Numbered from the stretch's first letter, positions 43,524-52,562 are shown. The stretch is DNA of 64,000 nucleotides from Asticcacaulis biprosthecium C19 (GCF_000204015.1 NZ_GL883077.1:1820188-1884187), one strand, 5' to 3'. Numbers and translations: made by a program. Notes: generated by a model not told the origin, from the sequence alone.

Positions 43524-44346
43524 TTTGCAGGGCCTCATCAAAGGCGTAGAGACGGCGGGCATTGCCGCCCAGAATAGCGTCACGTGTGGCCGGGTCCTTA
43601 TCGGCTAACCAGGTTGTCGTCCAGTCGAACCAGGCGCGGTAGCTGTCCTTGAGCAGAACCACCGGCCAGTCGGAGCCCCACAACAGCCGGTCGGGGCCAA
43701 AGGTGTCGAACAGATGGTCGGCATAGGCGGTGACGGGTTGGCCGTCCGCTTCGGTCAGAAGGCCCGACAGCTTGCAGGCGACGTTGGGGTTTTCGGCGAC
43801 TTTTGCGATTTTGTCGGCCCAGGGCTGCATCTGTCCGGCGCCGATCGGTGGCTTGCCGCCGTGGTCAATGATGATGCGCAAGGTGGGATAGTCTTTGGCG
43901 ATGCGGTCAATGGCGCTGAGGTGACGGGTAAACACCAGGGCGTCAAAGGTCAGGCCGCGAGCGGTCATTTCCTCCAGCGCCGGGCGGCAGGCGTCTTGGA
44001 GGATCCAGTCGTCATCCAGCCCTTGCAGCGTGGGGCGCAGGCCTTTCAGCTTTGGCTGGTGCGACAGGTAGGCAATGCGGTCAGTCGATTTCGGCGCGGC
44101 GAAATCGGTCCAGCCGACCACGGCCTTGATCAACGGTTCGGCCTTGGCCAGGGACAGCAGCCACATGGTGTCGGTTTCGGACGGCTGCGACTGAACCAGG
44201 ACGGTGCCAGTGACGCCGCAGTCCGCCGTCACCTCACGCAGGTCGGCAGCGACGAAATCGCGGCAAATCTCCGGCAAGTCCGGTGTCGGCCACGACTGGT
44301 CGTTGCGGCCGATGTGCCAGAGATGCTGATGGGCGTCGATGATCAT
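43516..44346 (-). CDS. Amidohydrolase-fold lactonase, probable L-fuconolactonase
   Basis: 276 residues from ATG 44346 (MIIDAHQHLWHIGRNDQSWP), whose A is the last base of the permease stop. COG3618-type amidohydrolase: DAHQHLW metal ligands, LRIIIDHGGKPPIGAGQM, ACKLSGLLTEAD, and RLLWGSDWPVVLL with the final Asp. Members hydrolyse L-fucono- and L-rhamnono-lactones. It performs the second step of L-fucose oxidation in the cytoplasm. Confidence 0.9.
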   Translation of the reverse strand: MIIDAHQHLWHIGRNDQSWPTPDLPEICRDFVAADLREVTADCGVTGTVLVQSQPSETDTMWLLSLAKAEPLIKAVVGWTDFAAPKSTDRIAYLSHQPKLKGLRPTLQGLDDDWILQDACRPALEEMTARGLTFDALVFTRHLSAIDRIAKDYPTLRIIIDHGGKPPIGAGQMQPWADKIAKVAENPNVACKLSGLLTEADGQPVTAYADHLFDTFGPDRLLWGSDWPVVLLKDSYRAWFDWTTTWLADKDPATRDAILGGNARRLYAFDEALQNA

Positions 44347-45653
44347 CAATGCGACGACGCGGGAAGGCTGTCGACCTTTACGCCCTTGGGGGCGGTGAAG
44401 GCGTACAGAGCAATGACGCCGAAACAGGCGGCAACGACCGCGAAGGACGTACGGATGTCACTCTGGTCGGAGACGAAGCCCATGATCGCGGTCAGAACCG
44501 CACCGCCGATGATGCTCATGACCAGCAAGGACGAGCCGGTCTTGGTCAGGTTGCCCAGGCCGGCGATCGAGGTGGCGAAGATGGTCGGGAACATGATCGA
44601 CATGAAGAAGGACGAGGCGACCAGAGCCCACATGCCGGTTTCTCCGCCCAGGACCACGGCAGCGATCATCAAACCGATGTTGATGACAGCGAAGACGCCC
44701 AGGATCAGGTTGGGTGACAGCTTGCTCATCAGGGCTGTACCGAAGAAGCGGCCGGCGGCGAAAGCGGCCAGAGCGTAGTAGAGATAGGTGGCCGCGTCCT
44801 TATCGACCAGGCCGATTTCCTTTTGGCCATAGCGGATCATGTAGCTCCAGATGCCGACCTGTGCGCCGACATAGAAGAATTGCGCGACCACACCCATAAG
44901 GAAGCGCGGCTTGCTGAACAGGCGGCCAATCGAGGCGAAGAAGCCGACCTGTTCGCCGGTGTCTTCCTCGGCGTTCTTCGTCGCGGCGTCGGGGAACTTG
45001 CTGAACAGGACCAGGGCGGCCCAGGCGAGGACGACAACGCCGATGATCAAATACGGCGTCTGCACGGCCTTGACCTCGGAAATGTAGAAGGCCTGGCGGG
45101 CGCCTTCGGTCATGGCGGCGAGCGCCGTTTCATCGTGCTCGATGCCTGACAGGATGAAGCTCTGGCCGATCCAGATGCCGGCCAGCGAGCCCAGCGGATT
45201 GAAGGCCTGGGCCAGGTTGAGGCGGAAGGCTGCTTTATCCGGCGAACCCAGCACGGTGATCAGCGGATTGGCCGACGTTTCGAGGAAGGCCAGGCCCGAG
45301 GCGATGACGAACAGGGCGCCGAGGAATGACGTATATTGGTGGTTCTCGGCGGCCGGCCAGAACAGGAAGGCGCCTAGGGCGTACAGGACCAGCCCGACGA
45401 TGACCGCCGCCTTGTATCCCAGTTTGCGCATCAGGAAGGCTGCAGGCAGGGCGAGGATAAAATAGCCCATATAGAAGGCCGACTGCACCAGGCCCGATTG
45501 CAGGTCGGTGAGGATAAAGGCCTTCTTGAATTGCGGGATCAGAATGTCGTTGAGATTATTGGCCATGCCCCAGAAGAAAAACAGAGCAGTGATCAGCAGC
45601 ACGGGCCAGAGCGCGTTACGCGCCGGCGTGCCGGAAGCAGGCGAAGTCGACAT
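44346..45653 (-). CDS. fucP: L-fucose:H+ symporter
   Basis: 435 residues from ATG 45653 (MSTSPASGTPARNALWPV), with AGGGA upstream. FHS-family MFS carrier: FFFWGMANNLNDILIPQFKK in TM1, GYFILALPAAFLMRKLGYKA, and FLETSANPLITVLG in TM4 with the conserved Glu and Asn used by FucP. Twelve membrane helices. First gene of the minus-strand fucose cluster, which supports L-fucose as substrate. Confidence 0.93.
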   Translation of the reverse strand: MSTSPASGTPARNALWPVLLITALFFFWGMANNLNDILIPQFKKAFILTDLQSGLVQSAFYMGYFILALPAAFLMRKLGYKAAVIVGLVLYALGAFLFWPAAENHQYTSFLGALFVIASGLAFLETSANPLITVLGSPDKAAFRLNLAQAFNPLGSLAGIWIGQSFILSGIEHDETALAAMTEGARQAFYISEVKAVQTPYLIIGVVVLAWAALVLFSKFPDAATKNAEEDTGEQVGFFASIGRLFSKPRFLMGVVAQFFYVGAQVGIWSYMIRYGQKEIGLVDKDAATYLYYALAAFAAGRFFGTALMSKLSPNLILGVFAVINIGLMIAAVVLGGETGMWALVASSFFMSIMFPTIFATSIAGLGNLTKTGSSLLVMSIIGGAVLTAIMGFVSDQSDIRTSFAVVAACFGVIALYAFTAPKGVKVDSLPASSH

Positions 45654-45783
45654 GAAAAATTTCCCTGTTGTGTGGGCTTGCAAAAACCCTTGTTCTTGTG
45701 CGGTATTTAACATCACATATGAACGCGATGGTCAAATATGAAATTCGACAAGCGCGCTTTAACCTGCACCAGACGAGGATGCC

Positions 45784-46134
45784 ATGCCGGAGCCACTGTA
45801 TTTCGCCCTGGACCTGAAGGACGATCCGGAGCTTATTGAACGCTATAAAGCCTGGCATGCACCCGGAGCGGTGCCGGCGGCCATCAACGCCTCGATTCGC
45901 GATGCCGGTATCGACGGGCTTGAGATCTTCCTGGCCGGCAACCGGCTGTTTATGATCCTGACGCCAGGCGAGGGCTTCGATGCCGAGGCCAAGGCGCGCG
46001 CCGACGCCGCCAGCCCGCATGTTCAGGCCTGGGAAAAGCTGATGTGGGAGTTCCAGCAGCCCTTGCCATTTGCCGCTGCGGGTGAAAAATGGCGGCAACT
46101 GGAAAAAATCTACGACCTGGCCCTTCAAACATGA
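45784..46134 (+). CDS. L-rhamnose/L-fucose mutarotase family protein (DUF718)
   Basis: 116 residues, ATG 45784 with GAGG upstream. It has the small ferredoxin-like mutarotase pattern: LIERYKAWH with the catalytic His, a DGLEIFLAGNRLFMIL strand pair, and VQAWEKLMWEFQQPLP followed by GEKWRQLEKIYDL at the C-terminus. Divergent from fucP with a 130-bp shared control region, so it most likely acts on L-fucose anomers. Stop overlaps the next start (ATGA). Confidence 0.88.
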   Translation: MPEPLYFALDLKDDPELIERYKAWHAPGAVPAAINASIRDAGIDGLEIFLAGNRLFMILTPGEGFDAEAKARADAASPHVQAWEKLMWEFQQPLPFAAAGEKWRQLEKIYDLALQT

Positions 46135-46646
46135 GCCTGCCCCTTATCCCTGAACGTTCGTGCAGCGGCTGCACCCTGTGCTGCAAGCTGCTGGGCATTC
46201 AGGTTCTGCAAAAGCTGCCGGGGATCCTGTGTTCGCATTGCCTGCCGAACAAGGGCTGCGGCATCTATGCGCAGCGGCCAAGCGACTGCGCCACCTTCCA
46301 CTGCAGTTGGCGGACGTGGCGTAACCTCGGCGACCACTGGTTCCCGGCGCACAGCCACCTGATGGTGATCTTGGCCCCCGATGACAGCCGTCTGCTGATC
46401 AAGGTCGATGCTGCCTGGCCGGAGGCCTGGAAGGTGCAACCGTTCTACGACGAGATCAAGGCCATGGCGAAGAAGATGGTGCCCGGTGGTTACCAGGTGG
46501 CGGTCCAGGTAGGGGACAGCTTTACGTTCGTTCTGCCCGATCGCGAGGTCGAGATGGGGGCAATCGCCGCTGATGAACGGGTGGTTTTCTCGCGGCGGGC
46601 GACTCCCGCCGGACCGCAGTTCGACATCCGCAAGATCAAGGCCTGA
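46131..46646 (+). CDS. YkgJ-like Cys-cluster (metal-binding) protein
   Basis: 171 residues from ATG 46131, coupled to the mutarotase by an ATGA overlap. The N-terminal half carries a dense Cys pattern: SCSGCTLCCKLLGI, LCSHCLPNKGCGIYAQRP and DCATFHCSW, typical of the YkgJ family thought to bind iron or zinc. The C-terminal half (about 80-171) has no known motif. No signal peptide. The function is not established and its coupling to a mutarotase is unusual. Confidence 0.83.
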   Translation: MSLPLIPERSCSGCTLCCKLLGIQVLQKLPGILCSHCLPNKGCGIYAQRPSDCATFHCSWRTWRNLGDHWFPAHSHLMVILAPDDSRLLIKVDAAWPEAWKVQPFYDEIKAMAKKMVPGGYQVAVQVGDSFTFVLPDREVEMGAIAADERVVFSRRATPAGPQFDIRKIKA

Positions 46647-46757
46647 AGCGCCACGGTCACGCCGCTGAAAAAATTTGTCTTACAATTTGCCAGACGCCTT
46701 TTCATACAGTAAGGCAGGCCGATAAACGTGTCAGGTCAGACCCGAAAGAGGAAACAG

Positions 46758-47705
46758 ATGGGACAATTTTCTGCCAGCAAGCCGCTCAAAATCGGTCTGA
46801 TTGGTCTGGGTAAGATCGCGGTGGATCAGCATATCCCGTCGATCCGGAGCAACCCGTCTTTGCGCCTGGTGGCCGGCTGCAGCCCCAGTTCACGCGTAGA
46901 CGGACTGGCGTGCTACAATTCCATGGAAGAGATGCTGGCAGCTCATCCGGACATCGACGCCCTCTCCATCTGTACCCCGCCGCAGATCCGTCATTCTATC
47001 GCCAAGAAGGTCATTGCCGCCGGCAAGCATACCTTCCTGGAAAAGCCCCCCGCGGCCACCCTGGGTGAGGCCGAAGCCATCGCCGCCCTGGCCAAGGCCA
47101 AGGGCGTGAGCCTGCTGGCATCGTGGCATTCGCGGTTTGCCCCGGCGGTGGAAGCCGTGCGTCTGTGGATTGCCGAGCGTAATATTTCGTCACTCAAGAT
47201 CGTGTGGAAGGAAAACGTCCGTCAGTGGCACCCGGGCCAGAAGTGGATTTTCGAGGCCGGCGGCATGGGCGTGTTCGATCCCGGCATCAACTCCCTGTCG
47301 ATCCTGACGGCGATCCTGGCCGAGGCGGTGATCGTGAAAAAGGCCGACCTGCATATTCCGGTCAACTGTGATGCGCCGATCCAGGTCGAGATGGACATGA
47401 CGACCGAGAGTGGCCTGCCGATCCGGGCGGAATACGACTTTCTGCAGACCGGGATTCAGACCTGGAGCATCTACATCGAGAGCGCCAAGGGCGAGAAGCT
47501 GGCCCTGCACCTGGGTGGGACGGAACTGGAGATCAACGGCCACGTCAAGATCAAGGAAAAGGAAGCCGAGTATTCGGGCCTGTATGCCCATTTCCTGAGC
47601 CTGGTGAATGCCGGGGCTTCGGATGCCGACTTCGCGCCGCTGCGTATCGTGGCTGACGCCATGCTGCTGGGCAAGCGTATCGCCGCGCCGGAATATATCG
47701 AGTAG
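46758..47705 (+). CDS. D-galactose/L-arabinose 1-dehydrogenase (Gfo/Idh/MocA family)
   Basis: 315 residues from ATG 46758 (MGQFSASKPLKIGLIGLG), with AGAGGA upstream. Rossmann motif IGLIGLGKIAVDQH, SICTPPQIRHSIA, FLEKPPAATLGEA with the conserved Lys, SLLASWHSRFAPAVEA, and RQWHPGQKWIFEAGGMGVFDPGIN. This layout matches bacterial NAD(P)-dependent galactose and L-arabinose 1-dehydrogenases, which make the aldonolactone. It gives the organism a third non-phosphorylating sugar entry step in the window. Which of the two sugars is preferred cannot be read from the sequence. Confidence 0.88.
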   Translation: MGQFSASKPLKIGLIGLGKIAVDQHIPSIRSNPSLRLVAGCSPSSRVDGLACYNSMEEMLAAHPDIDALSICTPPQIRHSIAKKVIAAGKHTFLEKPPAATLGEAEAIAALAKAKGVSLLASWHSRFAPAVEAVRLWIAERNISSLKIVWKENVRQWHPGQKWIFEAGGMGVFDPGINSLSILTAILAEAVIVKKADLHIPVNCDAPIQVEMDMTTESGLPIRAEYDFLQTGIQTWSIYIESAKGEKLALHLGGTELEINGHVKIKEKEAEYSGLYAHFLSLVNAGASDADFAPLRIVADAMLLGKRIAAPEYIE

Positions 47706-47720
47706 ATTATTCTGAACCAT

Positions 47721-47857
47721 CCGCGAAGCGGCCTTTACAGAAAGTGGGTCCACAGATTACACAGATTAGATGGATTAAGTAAGAAAGAACGCGTATCTAA
47801 TCTTTCTAATCTGTGAAATCTGTGGATCCCCTTGCTTACGAATATTCCGCTTCGCGG
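47721..47857. repeat. Nested palindromic element with 9-bp tandem units
   Basis: Outer arms CCGCGAAGCGG (47721-47731) and CCGCTTCGCGG (47847-47857) are perfect. Inner arms (about 47747-47775 and 47796-47830) are imperfect and built of CACAGATTA-like 9-bp units (TCCACAGATTACACAGATTA / TAATCTGTGAAATCTGTGGA). It fills most of the gap between the galactose dehydrogenase and cdd genes. Confidence 0.88.
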
Positions 47858-47969
47858 GCGTTCAGGATGAACCGAAAAACCGGGGTTCCCAAACCGATTA
47901 AACGTTTCACTTGGCAAAGCACCGTCAAGGTGACAGTCTGACCTGCCCTCTGTATCGGAAGGCAAAAGT

Positions 47970-48362
47970 TTGTCCCAGGATTTGTTCGAGGCGGCCCGCG
48001 CCGCCATGCGGCACAGCCACTCTCCCTATTCGAACTTTAAAGTTGGCGCGGCTCTGCGCGACGAAGACGGCCGTATCCATGCGGGCTGCAATATCGAAAA
48101 CGTTGCCTTTCCGGAAGGCATCTGCGCCGAAGGTACCGCCATCGCCCATCTGATCATGGCCGGTGCCAGACAGATCTTGGAAGTCGCCGTCATAGCCGAA
48201 CGTCGGGACCTGGTGGCGCCGTGCGGGGGCTGCCGGCAAAAGCTGGCCGAGTTCGCTTCACCGGAAACGCGGGTCTGGCTGTGCGATGCGAACGGGCCGC
48301 AAAAATCTTTCACACTGTCGGAGCTTCTGCCGGCGGCCTTTGCGACTGACAGCCTCGGCTGA
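47970..48362 (+). CDS. cdd: Cytidine deaminase
   Basis: 130 residues from a TTG at 47970, with GGAAGG seven bases upstream. The small homotetrameric form: SPYSNFKVGAALR, GCNIENVAFPEGICAEGTAI with the catalytic Glu and first zinc Cys, and PCGGCRQKLAEF with the two further zinc Cys. It converts cytidine and deoxycytidine to the uridine forms for pyrimidine salvage. It converges with pyk. Confidence 0.94.
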   Translation: MSQDLFEAARAAMRHSHSPYSNFKVGAALRDEDGRIHAGCNIENVAFPEGICAEGTAIAHLIMAGARQILEVAVIAERRDLVAPCGGCRQKLAEFASPETRVWLCDANGPQKSFTLSELLPAAFATDSLG

Positions 48363-48379
48363 GCCTCCCAAACACTCAC

Positions 48380-49840
48380 TCACGCGTCGTCGACGAACTC
48401 GGCTTCTTCGGTGTTGGTGCGGGTGACGCGGGCGACGCGCAGGGCGTTGGTTGAGCCCGACTTGCCGAACGGCATGCCGGCCACGATCACGATATCCTGG
48501 CCCGGTTCGGAAATGCCTTCCGTGCGGGCCAGCTTGGTGGCGACGGCCACCGTCTCGGTCATCGAGTGGGTAATCGGCGTCAGGACCGGGTGCACGCCCC
48601 AGGTCAGGGCCAGGCGGCGGGCCGTCTGCATATTTGGGGTCAGCCCCATGATCGGCGCGGTCGGGCGTTCGCGGGCGACGCGCATCACGGTGCTCGACGA
48701 ATTGGTCATGGCGGCGATGGCCGAGGCGTCGATAGTCTGGGCGACCTGACGGGCAGCGGCAGCAATGGCGCCCGAGGTGCTCTTTTCCGGTTCCGGGCGG
48801 CGGCGATCGGTCATGGTGCGCCAGCCGTCGTCCTGTTCGACGCGGGCAATGATGCGGTCCATGATGGTCACGGCTTCGATCGGGTACTGGCCGGCGGCGG
48901 TTTCGGCCGACAGCATGACAGCGTCGGCGCCGTCGAACACGGCGGTCGCCACGTCGGAAGCTTCGGCGCGGGTCGGGGTCGGGGCGGTGATCATCGATTC
49001 CAGCATCTGGGTGGCGACGATGACGGGCTTACCATGGGCGCGGGCAGCCTGGACGATACGCTTCTGGGCCAGGGGAACTTCTTCGGGCGGCAGTTCGACG
49101 CCCAGATCGCCGCGGGCGACCATGACGGCGTCGGACAGGCGGATGATCTCTTCAAGATTGTCCAGAGCCTGCGGCTTTTCGAGCTTGGACAGCACCCAGG
49201 CGCGGCCCTTGATGATTTCGCGCGCTTCAAGGACGTCTTCAGGACGCTGGACGAAGCTCAGGCCGACATATTCGATGCCGCGCTCCAGAGCGAACTCCAT
49301 GTCGGAGCGGTCTTTTTCGGTCAGGGCCGGGATCGGCAGGACGACGTCCGGGACATTGACGCCCTTGCGGTCACTGAGCCGTCCGCCGATGACCACGATG
49401 GTTTCCAGATGATCTTCGCGCACATGGGTGACACGCAGCTTAAGCTTGCCGTCGTCCAGCAGCAGGTGCGAGCCGATCTGGGCGGCGGCGATGATTTCGG
49501 GGTGGGGCAGGGTGGCGCGGCGGGAATCGCCCGGCGTCGGGTTCAGGTCGAGGCGGAACGGCTGGCCGGGAGTCAGCACCACGGCACCGCCCATGAAGCG
49601 ACCGACGCGCAGTTTCGGGCCCTGGACGTCAGCCAGGATGCCGATCGGATGTTTGGTTTTTGCTTCGAGGTCGCGGATCAGGTCGATGTTGCGACCGTGG
49701 TCCTCATGACTGCCGTGCGAAAAATTCAGCCGGAAAACGTCGGCGCCCGCCTGGTGCAATTGCGCCAGCATGTCAGCGTTTGAGCTGGCAGGGCCTAAGG
49801 TGGCGACGATCTTGGTTTTGCGGCGGCGGAGGATTTTCAA
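48380..49840 (-). CDS. pyk: Pyruvate kinase
   Basis: About 486 residues. The start is uncertain: TTG at 49840 (LKILRRRKTKIVATLGPAS) is best placed relative to the family, and the open frame runs back to 49921. The barrel shows KIVATLGPASSN, FRLNFSHGSHEDH, ILADVQGPKLRVG, the active-site VLSKLEKPQALDN and MVARGDLGVELP, and ATQMLESM. The C-terminal allosteric domain follows (about 340-480). It makes pyruvate and ATP from phosphoenolpyruvate. The terminal acidic tail (EEAEFVDDA) is typical of alphaproteobacterial enzymes as far as I recall. Confidence 0.95.
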   Translation of the reverse strand: MKILRRRKTKIVATLGPASSNADMLAQLHQAGADVFRLNFSHGSHEDHGRNIDLIRDLEAKTKHPIGILADVQGPKLRVGRFMGGAVVLTPGQPFRLDLNPTPGDSRRATLPHPEIIAAAQIGSHLLLDDGKLKLRVTHVREDHLETIVVIGGRLSDRKGVNVPDVVLPIPALTEKDRSDMEFALERGIEYVGLSFVQRPEDVLEAREIIKGRAWVLSKLEKPQALDNLEEIIRLSDAVMVARGDLGVELPPEEVPLAQKRIVQAARAHGKPVIVATQMLESMITAPTPTRAEASDVATAVFDGADAVMLSAETAAGQYPIEAVTIMDRIIARVEQDDGWRTMTDRRRPEPEKSTSGAIAAAARQVAQTIDASAIAAMTNSSSTVMRVARERPTAPIMGLTPNMQTARRLALTWGVHPVLTPITHSMTETVAVATKLARTEGISEPGQDIVIVAGMPFGKSGSTNALRVARVTRTNTEEAEFVDDA

Positions 49841-49980
49841 TGCACGACTCGTTGAAAAGGTTCGTTTTTTCTCACGTTGCCCTGACGTGCAATAAGGCCC
49901 GGCGGGCAATCGGCGCCACAAAGCCCTTGTTCTGCCTCAGGGTCAAGTCAAATTTAGGTGGTGGGATGACAGCGTTGTCT

Positions 49981-50008
49981 TTAGGCGATATAGTTAAATA
50001 TCGCCTAA
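49981..50008. promoter_or_regulatory. 28-bp perfect palindrome upstream of pyk and the hexose transporter
   Basis: TTAGGCGATAT-AGTTAA-ATATCGCCTAA: 11-bp arms around a 6-bp AT-rich centre. It lies in the 361-bp gap between divergent pyk and the transporter gene. Size, symmetry and lack of a T-run fit a dimeric repressor operator better than a terminator. The rest of the gap is AT-rich near 50090-50150 and holds no gene. Confidence 0.6.
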
Positions 50009-50201
50009 GACGCATTCGCACTTGTCGGACAAAAGGTCGCAGGCTAACGTAGAAGTAAGCAAATCGTAAAAATCTTCGCTCGAACGATGTTTTTCATTTG
50101 CCAACCATGCAAAAGCGCGCTTTTTGCAATTTGATTTAATTAATCGGTGAGGTCAGGGTCGCGCCGCGTCACTCATCGCATAACGTGTACAGGCAGGTAA
50201 A

Positions 50202-51551
50202 ATGTCAGAATCTCAAACCGCAACCAAACCAGTTGGCGGTCTCGCCCTGGCGGTTGTTTATGTGACAGCGCTCTTCTTTATATGGGCGCTGGTTACCAAT
50301 CTTCTCGATCCGCTGTTGAAGACGATGAAGACCGTCTTCACCCTGACCCCAGTCCAGGCCAACCTTACCGGTTTCGCCTTCTTTATCGCGTACGGTGTGA
50401 TGTCGCTGCCGTCGGCGGCTTTCCTCTCCAAGATTGGCTATGCCAATTCGGTGATGGTCGGTCTGGCCGGCATCGTTATCGGTTGCTTTATGGCGATCGC
50501 CGCCGCGCACATGCACGTCTACACCATCTTCCTGATCGCCCTGTTCGTCATGGCCTCGGGCGTGACCTTGCTTCAGGTTGCCGCCAACCCGCTGATCGCC
50601 TCGATGGGCAAGCCTGAAGGCTCGGCCTTCCGCCTAAACCTGTCGCAGTCGTTCAATTCACTGGGTGCGGCCTGTGGCCTGTTCTTCGGCGCCAAGTTCC
50701 TGCTGAACGGCGAAATCTTCGAAAAAGACGTGGTCATCACCGATGTCATGCGTGAAGAAGCCCTGGGCTTCGTCTCGAACGTCTATCTCGGTATCGGCTG
50801 TGCGCTTCTGGCCTTCATCATCGCTATCTTCCTGGTCCGTCACAAGATCACGGCTGCGGCTCCGAAGACCGGCAAGCTGGTTCTGCCGTTCGTTGCCCTG
50901 ACCTCGAAATGGGCCAATCTCGGCTCGCTCGGCATCTTCCTGTATGTCGGCGCCGAAGTGGCTATCTCCCTCAACCTGCTCCTGTTCCTCGAGCAGAAGA
51001 ACATCCTGAACATCGAAGCCCAATCGGCGGGTCAGTTGACCACCTTCTACATGCTGTTCGCCATGATCGGCCGTTTCACCGGTTCGGCCCTGCTGCGGGT
51101 GGTCAAGGACTACTATCTGCTGGCCTTCGTGGCTGTCGGCGCCATCGCGCTGAGCCTGGTGGTTATCTTCACCAAGGACCTGATTCCTTCGGCGCATGAG
51201 GGCATGATCAATGTCATCCTGACGGAAGTTCCGGTGACCACCGGCCTGATCCCGGCCTTTGCGGCACTGCTGATCGGCCTGTTCAACTCGATCATGTTCC
51301 CGACCATCTTTACGCTGACCCTGCAACGTTCCTCGGCGCCGACCTCGGCGACCTCGGGTCTGCTCTGCATGGCCATCGTCGGCGGCGCTTTCCTGCCGCT
51401 GGCCTTTGCCAAGATCCAGGAAATGACCGGCAGCATGTCGATGGGCTTCATCGCTCCGCTGATCTGCTACGTCTACGTCCTGTGGTTTGCTTTTGCGGCC
51501 AAGAAGGCCCCGACTCACGCCATCGAAGAAGGCGTCAGCTCGGGTCACTAA
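50202..51551 (+). CDS. FHS-family sugar MFS transporter (GluP/FucP-like)
   Basis: 449 residues, ATG 50202. FHS motifs: YVTALFFIWALVTNLLDPLL in TM1, SLPSAAFLSKIGYANS, and ASGVTLLQVAANPLIASMG in TM4, where Gln replaces the Glu seen in FucP. Twelve membrane segments. It resembles glucose/galactose transporters more than fucose permease. Divergent from pyk, followed by a terminator and then a sugar kinase gene. Probable glucose, galactose or fructose uptake. Confidence 0.9.
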   Translation: MSESQTATKPVGGLALAVVYVTALFFIWALVTNLLDPLLKTMKTVFTLTPVQANLTGFAFFIAYGVMSLPSAAFLSKIGYANSVMVGLAGIVIGCFMAIAAAHMHVYTIFLIALFVMASGVTLLQVAANPLIASMGKPEGSAFRLNLSQSFNSLGAACGLFFGAKFLLNGEIFEKDVVITDVMREEALGFVSNVYLGIGCALLAFIIAIFLVRHKITAAAPKTGKLVLPFVALTSKWANLGSLGIFLYVGAEVAISLNLLLFLEQKNILNIEAQSAGQLTTFYMLFAMIGRFTGSALLRVVKDYYLLAFVAVGAIALSLVVIFTKDLIPSAHEGMINVILTEVPVTTGLIPAFAALLIGLFNSIMFPTIFTLTLQRSSAPTSATSGLLCMAIVGGAFLPLAFAKIQEMTGSMSMGFIAPLICYVYVLWFAFAAKKAPTHAIEEGVSSGH

Positions 51552-51568
51552 ATCGCGTTTGGTAACGG

Positions 51569-51598
51569 CCCCCGGGTGTCAAAACCCGGGGGTTTTTT
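51569..51598 (+). terminator. Intrinsic terminator after the hexose transporter
   Basis: CCCCCGGGT pairs perfectly with ACCCGGGGG around a 6-base loop, followed by TTTTTT. It begins 18 bp after the transporter stop and separates it from the ROK kinase gene. Confidence 0.93.
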
Positions 51599-51635
51599 CT
51601 GCTTTCGAATTCTTAAAACAAAGACTGAAAATTTA

Positions 51636-52562
51636 ATGCTGTATGTCGGTGTAGACTTTGGGGGAACCAAGATCGAAGCGGCAGCCCTGTCGCAGAATGG
51701 TACCTTCCTGTCGCGTCAGCGTGAACCCAACCCGGGCAATTACAAGGACGCGCTTGAGACGGTCTGCCAGTTGATCGCCCGGGTCGAAGCCGAAGCCAAG
51801 CAGGCCGATCCCAGCCTGGCCACCCGCGTCGCCACCATCGGGGTCGGCGCGCCCGGTTCGGTCAGTCCGCGTACCGGTGTGATGCGCAACGCCAATTCGA
51901 CCTGGCTGAACGGCATGACCTTTCGTGAGGACCTGGAGGCCGCTATCAAGCGCCCGGTCCGCCTGGCCAACGACGCCAACTGCCTGGCGCTCAGTGAAGC
52001 GATCGATGGCGCCGCCAAGGGACTGAAATCCGTTTTTGCGATCATCGTTGGTACCGGCTGTGGTGGCGGCCTGGTGATCGATGGTCATCTGATCGAAGGC
52101 GCCAACGGGCTGACCGGCGAATGGGGCCATATTCCCCTACCGTGGCAAAAACCTGAAGAATTTCCCGGACCGACCTGCTGGTGCGGCCATAAGGGGTGTT
52201 TGGAGACCTGGGTGTCGGGCACCGGTTTCGCCCGAGATTTCCACGCCGTGACCGGCAAGGCGCTGCGCAGCGAGGAGATCATCAATGGCATGCGGTCCGG
52301 TGATGCAGAATGCGAAGCCGCTTTCGATCGCCTGATGGACCGGCTGGGCCGGGCCATGGCGGTGACCGTCAATATGCTGGACCCCGATGCGTTTGTATTC
52401 GGCGGCGGGCTGTCCAACGTGCATGAAATTTATGACCGTCTGCCGGCTAAGATCCTGCCGCACGTGTTCAGTGACGGCTGGCAGGCGGAGCTGAAGCCGG
52501 CCCAGTGGGGCGATAGTTCCGGCGTGCGGGGCGCCGCCTATTTGTGGGCTCAGGGGCACTAG
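51636..52562 (+). CDS. ROK-family sugar kinase (fructokinase/glucokinase type)
   Basis: 308 residues from ATG 51636 (MLYVGVDFGGTKIEAAAL). ATP-binding DFGGTKIEA, VGAPGSVSPRTG, catalytic Asp in RLANDANCLALSEA, IVGTGCGGGLVIDG, and the ROK zinc site HIPLPW...TCWCGHKGCLETWVSG. ROK kinases with this pattern are fructokinases, glucokinases or N-acetylsugar kinases. It lies after the hexose transporter but beyond a terminator, so it likely has its own promoter. It feeds hexose-6-phosphate into the Entner-Doudoroff pathway, unlike the non-phosphorylating pentose routes. Confidence 0.92.
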   Translation: MLYVGVDFGGTKIEAAALSQNGTFLSRQREPNPGNYKDALETVCQLIARVEAEAKQADPSLATRVATIGVGAPGSVSPRTGVMRNANSTWLNGMTFREDLEAAIKRPVRLANDANCLALSEAIDGAAKGLKSVFAIIVGTGCGGGLVIDGHLIEGANGLTGEWGHIPLPWQKPEEFPGPTCWCGHKGCLETWVSGTGFARDFHAVTGKALRSEEIINGMRSGDAECEAAFDRLMDRLGRAMAVTVNMLDPDAFVFGGGLSNVHEIYDRLPAKILPHVFSDGWQAELKPAQWGDSSGVRGAAYLWAQGH

